A DNA stretch of 64,000 bases from Bradyrhizobium sp. AT1 (lineage in GTDB: Bacteria > Pseudomonadota > Alphaproteobacteria > Rhizobiales > Xanthobacteraceae): positions 2,280,561 to 2,344,560 of the forward strand of contig NZ_JXDL01000001.1 of NCBI RefSeq assembly GCF_001590795.1. Direction: 5' to 3'. Each line of letters begins with the position of its first letter. The stretch's first letter is position 1. A program made the position numbers and the translations under genes. This document shows, in pieces, positions 33,037-42,452 of this stretch. Below the pieces are notes generated by a model that worked only from the letters and a program-made list of their open reading frames with translations, did not search any database and had not been told where the DNA came from.

Positions 33037-33480
33037 TCACCTGCCGGCCGGCAGCTTGGTCACTCCGAGATCGTCGAGAGTCTTCCGCAAAACCTCGAAC
33101 AGGACGGCGGTCGACCAACCGAACATCAGGATGCCGTTCATCGCGGTCATTGGCCCCATCAATCGCCATTCCTGCACCGGCGTGATATCGCCATAGCCGA
33201 GGGTGGTGTAGTTCACGAAGGCGAAATAAAGCAGGTCGCTGCCGACCGGCGCCGCGCCAACCAAGGCATAGGCGAGGACCCAAGCCAGGACTTCGATTGT
33301 GTGCGCCACGATCAGCACGGCCGCTGTCGCGACCATCACGGCCATCAACTGCAGCCTCGGTCGCGCTGGATATCGTAACCACGCGGCGCGGGCCATGCCG
33401 ATGGACCCAACCGTCACCAACGCGTGCGCCATGATGTTGATCGCGGTGACGATCGCACCGACAAGAAATTGGACCGCCAT
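33037..33480 (-). CDS. Two-helix ion channel, probably K+
   Basis: A 147-residue membrane protein of the Ion_trans_2 type. The potassium selectivity filter is present as VNYTTLGYGDITP, with pore helix before and a final membrane helix after. About four hydrophobic segments are seen. I use the ATG at 33480, preceded by GGGAG, rather than a start 45 bp further upstream. It is convergent with the fixK-like gene and lies 51 bp after an alpha/beta hydrolase gene on the same strand. There is no RCK domain, so gating is unknown. Confidence 0.82.
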   Translation of the reverse strand: MAVQFLVGAIVTAINIMAHALVTVGSIGMARAAWLRYPARPRLQLMAVMVATAAVLIVAHTIEVLAWVLAYALVGAAPVGSDLLYFAFVNYTTLGYGDITPVQEWRLMGPMTAMNGILMFGWSTAVLFEVLRKTLDDLGVTKLPAGR

Positions 33481-33531
33481 TGTGCTCCCACATCGTGGTT
33501 TCGGCTTGGCCTGGACGCGATGCAAGCGCCC

Positions 33532-34395
33532 TCATGCCGCAAGGCCCCCAAACCAGGCGCCAAAATAGCCGGCGTAAAGCGCCGGCCGCTCGAGGTTCAT
33601 CGAATGCCCGACGCCGGGTACGATCACGAGCCGGCAGTCCGGCATGGCTTCCGCCATGGCACGAAGATCCGCCGGCAAAATCCAACCGTCCCACTCGCCC
33701 CACAGCACGAGGTGCGAATGCCCGATATCGGGCATACGCCGTTCGAGCTCGCGGCTCTCCCTTTCGCGCGTGAGGTTGACCGGCGTTCCGATCCAGATTC
33801 CCTCCGAAACGCTGAAGGTCTGTTCGATGATCCGGTCGAACAGAGCCTGGATTTCGCCGAGCCCTTCGCGAAAGCGGGGGATCGCGTTCGGGGTCATGCT
33901 ATCCGGCACGAACAGCGAGGTCGCGGCGGTTGCCATTACGGTCCTCGTCAGTTCCTTGCTTGCCATCATCGCCCGGAAAAGGCCGATCTGGTCGGCATTG
34001 AAGGACATCCCCAGCGGCGTGACCGGATCGAGTGCGAACACGCGACCAAAGCGCCGGGGCTGCATCAGCAGCATGCGGGCTGCGATGATGCCCCCGGTCG
34101 AATGGGTGGCGAGGTGGCAGTATCCAACACCGAGCGTATCAAGCGCCGCCAGCATATCCTGCGCATGCTGCTGCATCGAATAATTGGCATAATCCGCAGC
34201 GGGCTTTGGCCGGTCGCTTTCGCCGCAGCCGCGCCAGTCGATCCCGACGACGCGCAGACCGCTCGGAAACATCGGCGCGGCAAGCTCGATCCAGTCCTTG
34301 CTGGCGAGATTGCCATGGATAAAGACGACGGTGACGTCGCCTCGTCCCCACTCCCGCCAGCCCAACTGGATTTCGCCCGCCTGCACCTTCGGCAT
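33532..34395 (-). CDS. Alpha/beta hydrolase
   Basis: A 287-residue cytoplasmic alpha/beta hydrolase. The oxyanion region is VFIHGNLASKDW near residues 25-36. The nucleophile elbow is LATHSTGGIIAA near residue 98; Thr replaces the first Gly of GxSxG. Candidate Asp is in LWGEWDGWILP and the His in VPGVGHSMNLE near residue 267. It lies 9 bp after the tandem-hydrolase gene and 51 bp before the ion channel gene, so these may be one transcript. The substrate cannot be told from the sequence. Confidence 0.85.
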   Translation of the reverse strand: MPKVQAGEIQLGWREWGRGDVTVVFIHGNLASKDWIELAAPMFPSGLRVVGIDWRGCGESDRPKPAADYANYSMQQHAQDMLAALDTLGVGYCHLATHSTGGIIAARMLLMQPRRFGRVFALDPVTPLGMSFNADQIGLFRAMMASKELTRTVMATAATSLFVPDSMTPNAIPRFREGLGEIQALFDRIIEQTFSVSEGIWIGTPVNLTRERESRELERRMPDIGHSHLVLWGEWDGWILPADLRAMAEAMPDCRLVIVPGVGHSMNLERPALYAGYFGAWFGGLAA

Positions 34396-34404
34396 GGACC
34401 CATC

Positions 34405-36915
34405 CTATTTGTTGAGGCCAGCCGTCGGCGCCGCACCGGGCGGCGTCGGCGCGACCGGCAGGGCCGAGACCACCGAACCCTTGATCATGCGGTCGGTGCC
34501 CAGTGGCGAGGAGGTGTCGACCGTCCCCTTGGTGACGAAATCAACCACGTCGGCGGAGAATTCCACCGGGTTGTCCGTGTGGATGAAGTGACCGGTCTCC
34601 GGATAGATCTTGAGTGTCGGCCGGTTACCGGCATTCGTCATCCGCGTCATGAAGGGCGTGATGACGTCGCGACCGAGGTCGGTCAGACCGTTGAAAGCGG
34701 GGGTCGGAATGAACGGCTCCTTGTCACCGAACGAGATGAAGATCGGCGCCTTGATCTGAGGCAACCGCTCGTAGAGGTTCTTCGGGTCGTCCTGCTGCAG
34801 CTCCGCTCCGATGGTGTAGATGTCGTAGATGAAGACGTTGCACCACTGCTCCATCTCCTTGGGGTTGCCCTTGGTCAGCCCGACGCGCTGCTCGGTGTGC
34901 AGGCGGGCATATTCGCTGTCGCTGAAGAAATAACCGCTCTTCGCCGCCGACACTACGCCGGTGTCCGGATCGCGCTTCTTGAAGTAGAAAAAGTCCCGAA
35001 TGTTCTGCTCATCGCGGGCTTTCTCGGCGGCCAGGATGCCGGTCTGATCCCATGTCTGCCTCCACTTGTCGAAATCATGCCCGAAAGCCTCGTCGAACAG
35101 ACGCGCCTTCTTGCCCTTGGCAATGGTGATCTCGCGTGGATATTCCTCGAGACCCGACGGCGCTTCGAGCGCAAGGCCTTGCACCGCGTCCGGCCAGGTC
35201 AGGGCGTAGCCCATCACGAACTGGCCGCCCAGGGAATGGCCGAGATAGGTTGCCTTCTTGACGCCGAGCTGGTTGACGACGAGGTCATAGATGACCTCGC
35301 GCATATCCTGCATGGTGCGGGCCGGGCTCTTGTCGAGATTGCCGGGACCCGACATGCCGTAATGCGGCAGGTCCGGCACGATCACGCGCAGGCCGCTACG
35401 CAGCGCGTATTGCATGATGTTGCCGTAGTGCCCGCCGAACGCCCCCTTGCCGTGGATGATGACGAGCACCTTCGGGTCCTTGTCGGTCCCGACATACTCG
35501 TCCATATATCCGATTTCCCAGGAATTGCCGCTCTTGTCCTTGGCGTTGACGAATTTGACCGGGTAGGGATAGGTCACATAATCCTTCCAGAACGACTTCT
35601 TCGGGTCGATATCATCTGCGACACCAGGCACCCGATAGTTCTTGTCGACGAACTTCTGCGCACGATCGAGGGCCGCCACGTCGTCCATGAAGGCGACGAA
35701 TTTCGGATCGTTCTTGCGCTGGTTGATGATCGGAAACACGCCGTAATGAGCAACTGGGCTCTCCTGCGCGATCAGATCAGCACCCGGCACGCGATCGACG
35801 GCCTGCTGAGCCAGTTTGAAGTTCAGCCACAAATCGTTGGTGATGTGCATCACCAGCGTTCGTGCCTGGATGCGGCCGAGATAGGGATTTATGTTGTGGG
35901 TCTCGCCGACCCGGTTGCGCCAGACGAGATCGACAGCGTCATAAAGCTTGGCGCGATTGATGACATTCAGCGCCGCCTTCTCGTTCGGCGGGGTCCAGTA
36001 GAAGATTTCAGGCTGGACTGCCGTCCAGTTCTGGGTGGTACGGAAGCCGAAATCATAGCCCGTCATTCCCAGGATCGACCAGCCGAACGCAACGCCCAGC
36101 ATGGGATGCTTTTCCTTGGGCTGCTTGTAATAGTCGCCCTTGGTGGCCTGCCAGACCGGATCGGACTCGATGGCCGCCGTCATCATCTGGAACGTCCAGT
36201 TGCCGACGGGATCTTCGCCGTCGGACTGCGTGGTTCCGCCGATAGGCATGAGCGCGCCGATATATTCCGGATGCATCACGCCCCAGACATAGGTCTGCGT
36301 TCCGCCCATGGAGACGCCGGTTACCAGCGCAACGCGGGCAACTTTCAGCTCGTCCCGCAGCAACCGGTAATTGGCCTGCACCATGTCGTAGTAGCTATAC
36401 TGCGGAAACTTGATGCCGAGGCCATCGGACGGCTTGCTGGCGCCCCATGTTCCGAGCGGGTCGACCATGATGACGTAGTAGCGGTCGGTGTCGATCGGCC
36501 GGCCCGGACCGATGATCGGCACGCCGCCGGACAGCGCCGCGCCCTTGACCCACTGTTCGTACATGTCGGTGGAATCGCCGGAATAGTAGGAATTGACGAC
36601 GATGGCGTTGGTGATCTCGCCGGCGGCATTGCGCCGGGCATTGCCGATCGCGATGTAGGCGGTGCGGAGCTTGCCGCCGCCGAGGGATTCGAGCGTGACG
36701 CCGCCCTCGCCTCCATTCTCCCATTTGCCAGGCGTGGATAAATCGTATTTGCCGCCCAAGCGGAAGTTGGCAATCTCGAACGTCTTTTTCAGGCCATCGT
36801 GTTGCACCTGCGACGAGCGCCGCGTCAACGGTTGCGCAACTGCGAGCGCCGTACCGATCAACAACACGACCAAACTGACGAAGCAACGCTTCGAGGCGCC
36901 TCTCCCGGTCATCAT
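34405..36915 (-). CDS. Secreted protein with two alpha/beta-hydrolase domains
   Basis: An 836-residue exported protein made of two hydrolase domains. A signal peptide covers about residues 1-27. The first domain (about 45-430) resembles homoserine O-acetyltransferase-type hydrolases, with elbow LVTGVSMGGTQTYVWG near residue 203 and a likely His in SPVAHYGVFP. The second (about 460-800) has IIHGKGAFGGHYG, elbow YLGHSLGGQFVMGYAL near residue 580 and ETGHFIHTDNP near the end. Both nucleophile serines are intact. The ends are Pro-rich. It is divergent from a third hydrolase gene across a FixK-type box. Substrate unknown; such two-domain fusions are unusual. Confidence 0.8.
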   Translation of the reverse strand: MMTGRGASKRCFVSLVVLLIGTALAVAQPLTRRSSQVQHDGLKKTFEIANFRLGGKYDLSTPGKWENGGEGGVTLESLGGGKLRTAYIAIGNARRNAAGEITNAIVVNSYYSGDSTDMYEQWVKGAALSGGVPIIGPGRPIDTDRYYVIMVDPLGTWGASKPSDGLGIKFPQYSYYDMVQANYRLLRDELKVARVALVTGVSMGGTQTYVWGVMHPEYIGALMPIGGTTQSDGEDPVGNWTFQMMTAAIESDPVWQATKGDYYKQPKEKHPMLGVAFGWSILGMTGYDFGFRTTQNWTAVQPEIFYWTPPNEKAALNVINRAKLYDAVDLVWRNRVGETHNINPYLGRIQARTLVMHITNDLWLNFKLAQQAVDRVPGADLIAQESPVAHYGVFPIINQRKNDPKFVAFMDDVAALDRAQKFVDKNYRVPGVADDIDPKKSFWKDYVTYPYPVKFVNAKDKSGNSWEIGYMDEYVGTDKDPKVLVIIHGKGAFGGHYGNIMQYALRSGLRVIVPDLPHYGMSGPGNLDKSPARTMQDMREVIYDLVVNQLGVKKATYLGHSLGGQFVMGYALTWPDAVQGLALEAPSGLEEYPREITIAKGKKARLFDEAFGHDFDKWRQTWDQTGILAAEKARDEQNIRDFFYFKKRDPDTGVVSAAKSGYFFSDSEYARLHTEQRVGLTKGNPKEMEQWCNVFIYDIYTIGAELQQDDPKNLYERLPQIKAPIFISFGDKEPFIPTPAFNGLTDLGRDVITPFMTRMTNAGNRPTLKIYPETGHFIHTDNPVEFSADVVDFVTKGTVDTSSPLGTDRMIKGSVVSALPVAPTPPGAAPTAGLNK

Positions 36916-36972
36916 GGCACAATCCTCCTGGCGGTGTTTTTCGAAACGCTAGGCAGCACCGCCTCGGAAGCT

Positions 36973-36986
36973 TTGATCTAACGCAA
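36973..36986. promoter_or_regulatory. FixK-type box between divergent hydrolase operons
   Basis: TTGAT-CTAA-CGCAA fits the looser FixK2 pattern TTG(A/C)-N6-(T/G)CAA, though not the strict FNR palindrome. Its centre is 64-65 bp from both gene starts (36915 minus, 37045 plus), the spacing expected of a class II site in either direction. Confidence 0.5.
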
Positions 36987-37044
36987 GGGAATGGATTAGC
37001 TGCCGACCAAGATCGCAGCGTCGAAACAGCCGCCGGTTTCACGC

Positions 37045-37971
37045 ATGCCCCGCCTCGTTCATGGCTCATATCGGATCCGTTATGAACTCGACGGGCCCGC
37101 TGACGCGCCGGCCTATGTGCTGGTCAACGGGCTCACGCAATACTCCGAGCTCTGGTCCGCCTATCGCGAGGCGCTGCTCGGGCGGGGCTTCCGCGTCGCG
37201 ACATTCGATTTGCTTGGCCAGGGCGAGTCGGACAAGCCGGCACTCTTCATCAACCAGGACGACCAGGTGACCGCGCTCCACCTGTTGATCGGCGAACTCG
37301 GCGATGGCCCGATATTCCTCAGTGGCATCAGCTTCGGCGGGCTGATCGCGCTGCGCTACGCCATCGAGCACGGCGAGCGCATCTCAGGCCTGGTTCCGAT
37401 GAGCTGCTTCGCCGAGCTTACGCCGCAGCTCCTTTTGCTCGGCAATGCATTGCGGACCGGCCTGATCCTCGGCGGCACGAGCTATCTCCAGGATCTATTG
37501 CTGCCGATGAACCTCTCCGACCAGTGGCTGAAGCCGTTGCTCGACAAGCTCGACAGCGTCAAGCGGCAAGGTTGGCTGGTCAACGACCTCTATGCCCTCC
37601 AGAATCTGATGGAATCATTCCTCGATTTTGAGCCATTGACGCCGCGCTTGGCCGCGATCGCCGTTCCGACCATGATCCTGAACGGTGAATTCGACTTCCT
37701 GACGCCGCGTGCGCTGCACGAGACCCTGCGCGTCGAGATTGCCGACAGCTCGCTCGTGATCATTCCGAAGGCCTATCACGCCTTCACGCTCGAGAAGAGT
37801 GCCCTCACGGCAGACCTCCTGGCCCGCTTTGCCGATGACGTGCTCGCCGGGCGCTGGCAGGGCAACAAGGCCGTCTGGATCGCGCCGGAGGAGCCTGGTG
37901 GCGAACTCGCGCCATTTCCCGCCGGCTATGATCATTTGCGTGCCATTCCCATTCGGGCGGCGCCGCCATGA
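37045..37971 (+). CDS. Alpha/beta hydrolase
   Basis: A 308-residue cytoplasmic alpha/beta hydrolase. Motifs: YVLVNGLTQYSELW for the oxyanion loop, FLSGISFGGLIALRYA with nucleophile Ser near residue 95, Asp in LNGEFDFLTPRA near 218 and His in IPKAYHAFTLEKS near 246. It overlaps the next gene by 4 bp, so the two are translationally coupled. It faces the tandem-hydrolase gene across a shared FixK-type box, so three hydrolases may be induced together. The substrate is unknown. Confidence 0.85.
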   Translation: MPRLVHGSYRIRYELDGPADAPAYVLVNGLTQYSELWSAYREALLGRGFRVATFDLLGQGESDKPALFINQDDQVTALHLLIGELGDGPIFLSGISFGGLIALRYAIEHGERISGLVPMSCFAELTPQLLLLGNALRTGLILGGTSYLQDLLLPMNLSDQWLKPLLDKLDSVKRQGWLVNDLYALQNLMESFLDFEPLTPRLAAIAVPTMILNGEFDFLTPRALHETLRVEIADSSLVIIPKAYHAFTLEKSALTADLLARFADDVLAGRWQGNKAVWIAPEEPGGELAPFPAGYDHLRAIPIRAAPP

Positions 37972-38570
37972 GCCGGTTTCTCGGACCGCTGGATTCGGAA
38001 GGCCGCGTACCATCGCACCAGCAGACACGCATCGCCGCGTTCCTGATCTCGGCGCATGGCGCATTGGCACGGCAATACGCAATGTCCCTGCCGATGCGGA
38101 TCGAGGCCGCATGGCAGACCGAATTGAACGCTCAATTCTATCGGGAGTCCGAGATTATCTCGCTGTTGCAGCGCGCAACCTCCTGGGTGCCCGACATGGC
38201 CTTGCCTTACATGGCGGCCTCGTGGGAGACGGCCTGGTTTCCGAAGCCGGTTGAGGGACTGGTTGGTCAGCCGCTCGCGCTTCCGATTGATCTCGCGACA
38301 CGGGCACATGCCATTCATGCCGGCATCCGGCCCGCGGCTCTGCTACCGGTCGACGCAAATGTCAACGATCCCTTCGTATCGGCCTTGCGCCGCATCGAAT
38401 TCGAGAGTGGCCGATTGTTGCAGGCACAAATTCTCTTCCTGAAGGGTGACAGTCTCGTGCCGTTTCGAGACGCCGTCAGCACGGAGCTGGAACGGCGCCA
38501 CGCCGAGATTCGCAAATTGTGGGCAGACACGCTGGAGAGCGTCGGCATCACTGTCCGGCAGGACCGATGA
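37968..38570 (+). CDS. Hypothetical protein coupled to hydrolase gene
   Basis: A 200-residue soluble protein that I do not recognise. It has no signal peptide or membrane helix and is largely helical by composition, with a charged C-terminal helix (TELERRHAEIRKLWADTLES). The start is certain from the 4-bp ATGA overlap with the hydrolase gene. Tight coupling suggests the two proteins work together, for example as enzyme and partner. A FixK-type box begins 6 bp after its stop codon and belongs to the next operon. Confidence 0.7.
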   Translation: MSRFLGPLDSEGRVPSHQQTRIAAFLISAHGALARQYAMSLPMRIEAAWQTELNAQFYRESEIISLLQRATSWVPDMALPYMAASWETAWFPKPVEGLVGQPLALPIDLATRAHAIHAGIRPAALLPVDANVNDPFVSALRRIEFESGRLLQAQILFLKGDSLVPFRDAVSTELERRHAEIRKLWADTLESVGITVRQDR

Positions 38571-38576
38571 GAACCC

Positions 38577-38590
38577 TTGACGCAGATCAA
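38577..38590 (+). promoter_or_regulatory. FixK/FNR-type box upstream of atoDA
   Basis: TTGAC-GCAG-ATCAA matches the palindrome at 9 of 10 bases. Its centre is 83 bp before the CoA-transferase start at 38667, leaving a leader of about 42 nt from a class II start point. Confidence 0.6.
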
Positions 38591-38666
38591 TGGAGCCGGC
38601 CGACCGTCCGCCAACGTCGTCTCTCAGTCGCCTTCCTTTGATCGCCTGCTGACTGGAGTTCCAATC

Positions 38667-39314
38667 ATGAAGGCCGTTTCTGTCGAAGAAGCAGTCGCGA
38701 TGATCCCGGCCGGCGCGAGCGTGATGGTCGGCGGCTTCATGGGGGTCGGAACACCGGAGCGCCTGCTTGACGAAGTGACGCGGCAGCGCAAATCCGGCCT
38801 GTCGTTGATCTGCAACGACGCTGCCACCCCAGGGAAGGGCGTCGGAAAATTGTTCGACGCTGCCCTGGTGGCGCGCCTGACAGCGACGCATATCGGGCTC
38901 AATCCGAAAGCGCAGCAGCAGATGCTGGCAAACCAGATCGACGTCGACCTCGTCCCTCAGGGGACTTTCGTCGAGCGGATTCGTGCGGGAGGATGCGGAC
39001 TGGGCGGCGTTCTCACGCCGACCGGCGTCGGCACGCTGGTCGCTGAAGGCAAGCGCCAGATCGAAGTCGACGGCAGGCCTTTCCTGCTCGAGACGGCATT
39101 GCGCGCACAGTTCGCTCTCGTTCACGCCTTCCTCGCCGACTACCTCGGCAATCTCAGCTACGCACTGACCTCCCGCAATTTCAATCCAATCATGGCGATG
39201 GCCGCCGATACCGTGATCGTCACGGCGGAGCACATCGTCCCCGTCGGCGTCATCGCGCCCGACCATGTCGTGACGCCGGCGCCACTCGTCGACTACCTCA
39301 TTACGAACGGGTGA
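38667..39314 (+). CDS. atoD: Acetate/acetoacetate CoA-transferase, alpha subunit
   Basis: A 215-residue alpha subunit of a family I CoA-transferase, closely resembling E. coli AtoD. Key segments are MVGGFMGVGTPERLLDEV, NPKAQQQMLANQIDVDLVPQ and GGVLTPTGVGTLVAEGK. An upstream in-frame start exists, but the ATG at 38667 follows CTGGAG and begins the conserved region; the FixK-type box lies in the excluded leader. The beta subunit gene starts 4 bp after the stop. The enzyme moves CoA between acetate (or another short acid) and acyl- or acetoacetyl-CoA. SCOT-type enzymes are close relatives, but the AtoD match is better. Confidence 0.9.
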   Translation: MKAVSVEEAVAMIPAGASVMVGGFMGVGTPERLLDEVTRQRKSGLSLICNDAATPGKGVGKLFDAALVARLTATHIGLNPKAQQQMLANQIDVDLVPQGTFVERIRAGGCGLGGVLTPTGVGTLVAEGKRQIEVDGRPFLLETALRAQFALVHAFLADYLGNLSYALTSRNFNPIMAMAADTVIVTAEHIVPVGVIAPDHVVTPAPLVDYLITNG

Positions 39315-39318
39315 GTCC

Positions 39319-39969
39319 ATGGACGCACAGACCATCATTGCCCGGCGCGTCGCCAAGGAGCTCAGGAGCGGCGACCTCGTCAACCTCGGTATTGGGATTC
39401 CCACGCTGGTCGCGAACTACGTTCCTGCCGATCTCAAGGTCTTCTTTCAGTCGGAAAACGGTTTGATCGGTACAGGGCCAATTCCGGAGCAAGGCATGGC
39501 TCATCCGACCCTGACGGACGCCGGCGGCCGCCCGATCAGTGCCCTGCCCGGCGCCAGCACTTTCGACAGCGCCATGTCGTTCGGATTGATCCGCGGCGGT
39601 CATGTCGATGTGACCGTCCTCGGCGGGCTTCAGGTCGACGCGGAGGGACATCTCGCCAACTGGATGATCCCCGGCAAGATGGTGCCGGGAATGGGCGGCG
39701 CAATGGATCTCGTGACCGGGGCCAAGCGGGTGATCGTCGCCATGCAGCATGCGGCGAAGGGGAAGTCGAAGATCGTCCCCAGATGCTCTCTGCCGCTGAC
39801 GTCTGTGCGGCCGGTGAACCTGGTGGTGACCGACATGGCGGTCATCGGCTTCCCGGACGGCAGGGCCACTCTGCTCGAAACCGCACCCGGCATCGGCATC
39901 GGCGAGGTGATGGCGGTGACCGAGGCTGAGCTGGTCGTTCCCGACAACGTTCCCGAAATGAGGATCTGA
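39319..39969 (+). CDS. atoA: Acetate/acetoacetate CoA-transferase, beta subunit
   Basis: A 216-residue beta subunit. The catalytic glutamate is in FQSENGLIGTGP near residue 48. Other conserved parts are LGIGIPTLVANYVPADL, FDSAMSFGLIRGGH and WMIPGKMVPGMGGAMDLVTG, all very close to E. coli AtoA. It pairs with the alpha subunit gene 4 bp upstream. A MaoC-family hydratase gene follows 13 bp later. Together they suggest handling of short acyl-CoAs such as crotonyl- and acetoacetyl-CoA. Direction in the cell is not determined. Confidence 0.92.
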   Translation: MDAQTIIARRVAKELRSGDLVNLGIGIPTLVANYVPADLKVFFQSENGLIGTGPIPEQGMAHPTLTDAGGRPISALPGASTFDSAMSFGLIRGGHVDVTVLGGLQVDAEGHLANWMIPGKMVPGMGGAMDLVTGAKRVIVAMQHAAKGKSKIVPRCSLPLTSVRPVNLVVTDMAVIGFPDGRATLLETAPGIGIGEVMAVTEAELVVPDNVPEMRI

Positions 39970-39982
39970 GCGGGGTCAGCAC

Positions 39983-40441
39983 ATGCGCATCTTCAGCGAC
40001 TTCAATGAGATCAAATCCGCGGTCGGCACCGAGATCGGCGTCAGCGACTGGGTCGAGGTGACGCAGGATCGCATCAACCGGTTTGCGGAAGCGACCTGCG
40101 ACGAGCAATGGATCCATGTCGACCAGGAGCGCGCGAGGAAAGAGCTTCCGGGCGGAACCACGATCGCTCACGGCCTGCTCTCGCTCGCGCTGGCGCCGAT
40201 GTTCATCCGGTCCGTCATCGGGCTGAAGGGACTGCGCAACACGCTGAACTACGGCGCAGACCGGATACGTTATCTGGCGCCGGTGCCCGCGGGTTCGAAG
40301 CTGCGCGGCCGGATCACGGTTGCCGAGGCGGAGGACGTGCCGCCGGACGGGCTTCGCGTCAACTACCATCTCGTGATCGAGATCGAAGGCGGCAAGAAGC
40401 CCGCATGCGTGGCCGAGCTGATCGCCCTGCACTATCGCTGA
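39983..40441 (+). CDS. MaoC-family (R)-enoyl-CoA hydratase-like protein
   Basis: A 152-residue single hot-dog protein of the MaoC family. The hydratase motif is visible: FAEATCDEQWIHVDQERARK with the catalytic Asp and the following TTIAHGLLSLAL with the His. Such proteins, including PhaJ, turn trans-2-enoyl-CoA into (R)-3-hydroxyacyl-CoA, the substrate of PHA synthase. It ends 6 bp from the convergent fabI gene. It is linked to the CoA-transferase genes by 13 bp. A NodN-like role is an alternative within the same family. Confidence 0.88.
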   Translation: MRIFSDFNEIKSAVGTEIGVSDWVEVTQDRINRFAEATCDEQWIHVDQERARKELPGGTTIAHGLLSLALAPMFIRSVIGLKGLRNTLNYGADRIRYLAPVPAGSKLRGRITVAEAEDVPPDGLRVNYHLVIEIEGGKKPACVAELIALHYR

Positions 40442-40447
40442 GCGCGC

Positions 40448-41236
40448 TCAGTCGATGATGTGATAGCCGCCGTCGATGTAGAGGACGCCTCCTGTGATCA
40501 GCTTGGCGCCGTCGAGTGCCAGGAACGCCGTCGCATTGCCGACATCGTCGATGCTGACGAGGCTGCGCGCTGGGGCCTTCGACTGCGCCTTGTCCATGAG
40601 TTCGTCGAACTCGGGGATTCCGGACGCTGCGCGCGTCGCCAGAGGTCCGGGCGAGATCGCGTGCACGCGGATTCCTTTCGGCCCCAGCTCGGCCGCGGCA
40701 TAGCGAACGGCGGCTTCAAGCGCCGCTTTCGCCACGCCCATGATGTTGTAATTCTCCACCACCATCTGACTGCCGTAATAGGTCATCGTGAACAACGTGC
40801 CGCCATTCTTCATCAGCGGTTCGGCGAGATGCGCCATCCGCAGGAACGACCAGCAGGAGACATCCATCGTCTTGAGGAAGCCGTCGCGGCCAACGTCCAC
40901 GACGCGACCGTGCAGCGCCTCTTTCGGCGAGAACGCGATCGAATGCAGCACGAAATCGAGCTGTCCCCATTCATTCGCGATCCGCTCGAACACCTGTTCG
41001 ATCTGCCCCTCGGCCATCACGTCCAGCGGCATGAAGATCGGCGCCTCCAGCGCCTGGGCCAGCGGCTCGACGTGCTTCTTGGCGCGATCATTGAGATAGG
41101 TGACGGCTAGATCGGCGCCAAGCGCGCGAAACGCCTTAGCGCAACCCCAGGCGATGGACTGGTCGTTGGCGATACCCACGACAAGGCCCTTCTTTCCCTT
41201 CAAGGCAACCTTGGTATCCGGGAACACGGGAATCAT
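40448..41236 (-). CDS. fabI: Enoyl-[acyl-carrier-protein] reductase (NADH)
   Basis: A 262-residue FabI. The active-site Tyr-x6-Lys is YNIMGVAK near residues 163-170, and the substrate Tyr is ten residues or so earlier in [10 protein letters not shown]. The nucleotide-binding start is [15 protein letters not shown]. It overlaps ackA by 4 bp, so it is cotranscribed with the acetate genes. It is probably an extra FabI rather than the housekeeping one, given this context; using an enoyl reductase as an electron sink would be inference. Confidence 0.92.
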   Translation of the reverse strand: MIPVFPDTKVALKGKKGLVVGIANDQSIAWGCAKAFRALGADLAVTYLNDRAKKHVEPLAQALEAPIFMPLDVMAEGQIEQVFERIANEWGQLDFVLHSIAFSPKEALHGRVVDVGRDGFLKTMDVSCWSFLRMAHLAEPLMKNGGTLFTMTYYGSQMVVENYNIMGVAKAALEAAVRYAAAELGPKGIRVHAISPGPLATRAASGIPEFDELMDKAQSKAPARSLVSIDDVGNATAFLALDGAKLITGGVLYIDGGYHIID

Positions 41237-42447
41237 GACACCCTCTCTTGTCTCGGGCTGGTGGACGGCTTGGCCAGCAACAGTGACAGCGTGTGCTTTG
41301 CGATCATCAATTCCTCGTCGGTCGGCACGACGTAGACGGGAATGCGGCTGTCGGAGCGTGATATCTGCGTGGAATTTCTGGCGTTCTCAGCCGGATCGAG
41401 CGTGACCCCGAGCCATCCGAGCTGCTCCGCCACGCGCGCGCGAATGGTTGCTGAGTTCTCGCCGATGCCGGCCGTGAAGACGAAGGCGTCGAGGCCCTGC
41501 AAGGCGGCTGCGAGCATCCCGGCATTGAGACCGATCCGGTAGGCGAAATAATCGATCGCCAACTTCGCATTGGCGTCCGAGCTGGCTTCGAGTTCGCGCA
41601 TGTCATTGCTGACGCCCGAGAGCCCCTTCAATCCGCAGTCGCGATACAGGAAGTCCTGCACGTTCGAGGCAGACATCCCCTTCTCGGAGATCAGATAGAG
41701 CACGACACCGGGGTCGAGCTGACCAGGGCGCGTTCCCATCGGCAAGCCATCAAGCGCGGTAAAGCCCATGGTGCTCTCGACGCTCTGTCCCCGGCTCATC
41801 GCACACATCGAGGCGCCGCTGCCGAGATGGGCCACGATCACGCGGCCCTTGGCGATATCCGGCGCGATTTGCGGCAAGGCATTTGCGATATACTCGTAGG
41901 ACAAGCCGTGGAAACCATAGCGCCGCACGCCTTCCGCATGGAGCCGATGCGGGATTGCGTAATGATCGGCGAGCGGGCCGTGCGTACGATGAAACGCGGT
42001 GTCGAAGCAGGCCACCTGCGGAAGCGACGGGAAACCGGCAAGAATGGAGCGGATCGGTGCCAGGTTGTGCGGCTGATGCAGTGGCGCCAGCGTCACGAAG
42101 CGCTCGAGGCGGGCGACCACGCCGTAGTCGATCAGCACGGGACGATCATATTCCGGGCCGCCATGCACGACACGATGCCCGACAGCGATCGGATGGATGC
42201 GAAGTTCATCCCGCAACCATTCGCCGGCGGTCCCCATGGCCGCAGGAACGTCCGGCACCGCCTCGATCGGATAGGCGCGATCGGCCATCGGATTGCCGTT
42301 CGCGCCGCTCGCCCGCAATCGTGGACGACTGCCGATGCCGTCGATCTGGCCCTTGATCTGGCGCCGAAGCGCGCCCTCTCCTTCGACGGAATAGACCTGA
42401 AACTTGACGCTGGAAGAGCCCGCATTGACGACGAGGATCGTGTCCAT
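41233..42447 (-). CDS. ackA: Acetate kinase
   Basis: A 404-residue acetate kinase of the ASKHA fold. It begins [20 protein letters not shown] with the phosphate-binding motif. Other motifs are [12 protein letters not shown] near residue 83, [12 protein letters not shown] near 140, [12 protein letters not shown] and [12 protein letters not shown]. The frame is open 69 bp further upstream into the phosphotransacetylase gene, but the ATG at 42447 starts the conserved region. It makes ATP from acetyl phosphate. It follows the phosphotransacetylase gene by 5 bp and overlaps fabI by 4 bp. Confidence 0.95.
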   Translation of the reverse strand: MDTILVVNAGSSSVKFQVYSVEGEGALRRQIKGQIDGIGSRPRLRASGANGNPMADRAYPIEAVPDVPAAMGTAGEWLRDELRIHPIAVGHRVVHGGPEYDRPVLIDYGVVARLERFVTLAPLHQPHNLAPIRSILAGFPSLPQVACFDTAFHRTHGPLADHYAIPHRLHAEGVRRYGFHGLSYEYIANALPQIAPDIAKGRVIVAHLGSGASMCAMSRGQSVESTMGFTALDGLPMGTRPGQLDPGVVLYLISEKGMSASNVQDFLYRDCGLKGLSGVSNDMRELEASSDANAKLAIDYFAYRIGLNAGMLAAALQGLDAFVFTAGIGENSATIRARVAEQLGWLGVTLDPAENARNSTQISRSDSRIPVYVVPTDEELMIAKHTLSLLLAKPSTSPRQERVS

Positions 42448-42452
42448 GGCGG

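Noticed and set aside
33424..36741. A 1105-codon open frame on the plus strand opposite two hydrolase genes
   Set aside because: It mirrors the codon structure of real minus-strand genes with active-site motifs; composition is rich in His, Arg and Asp as in typical shadows.
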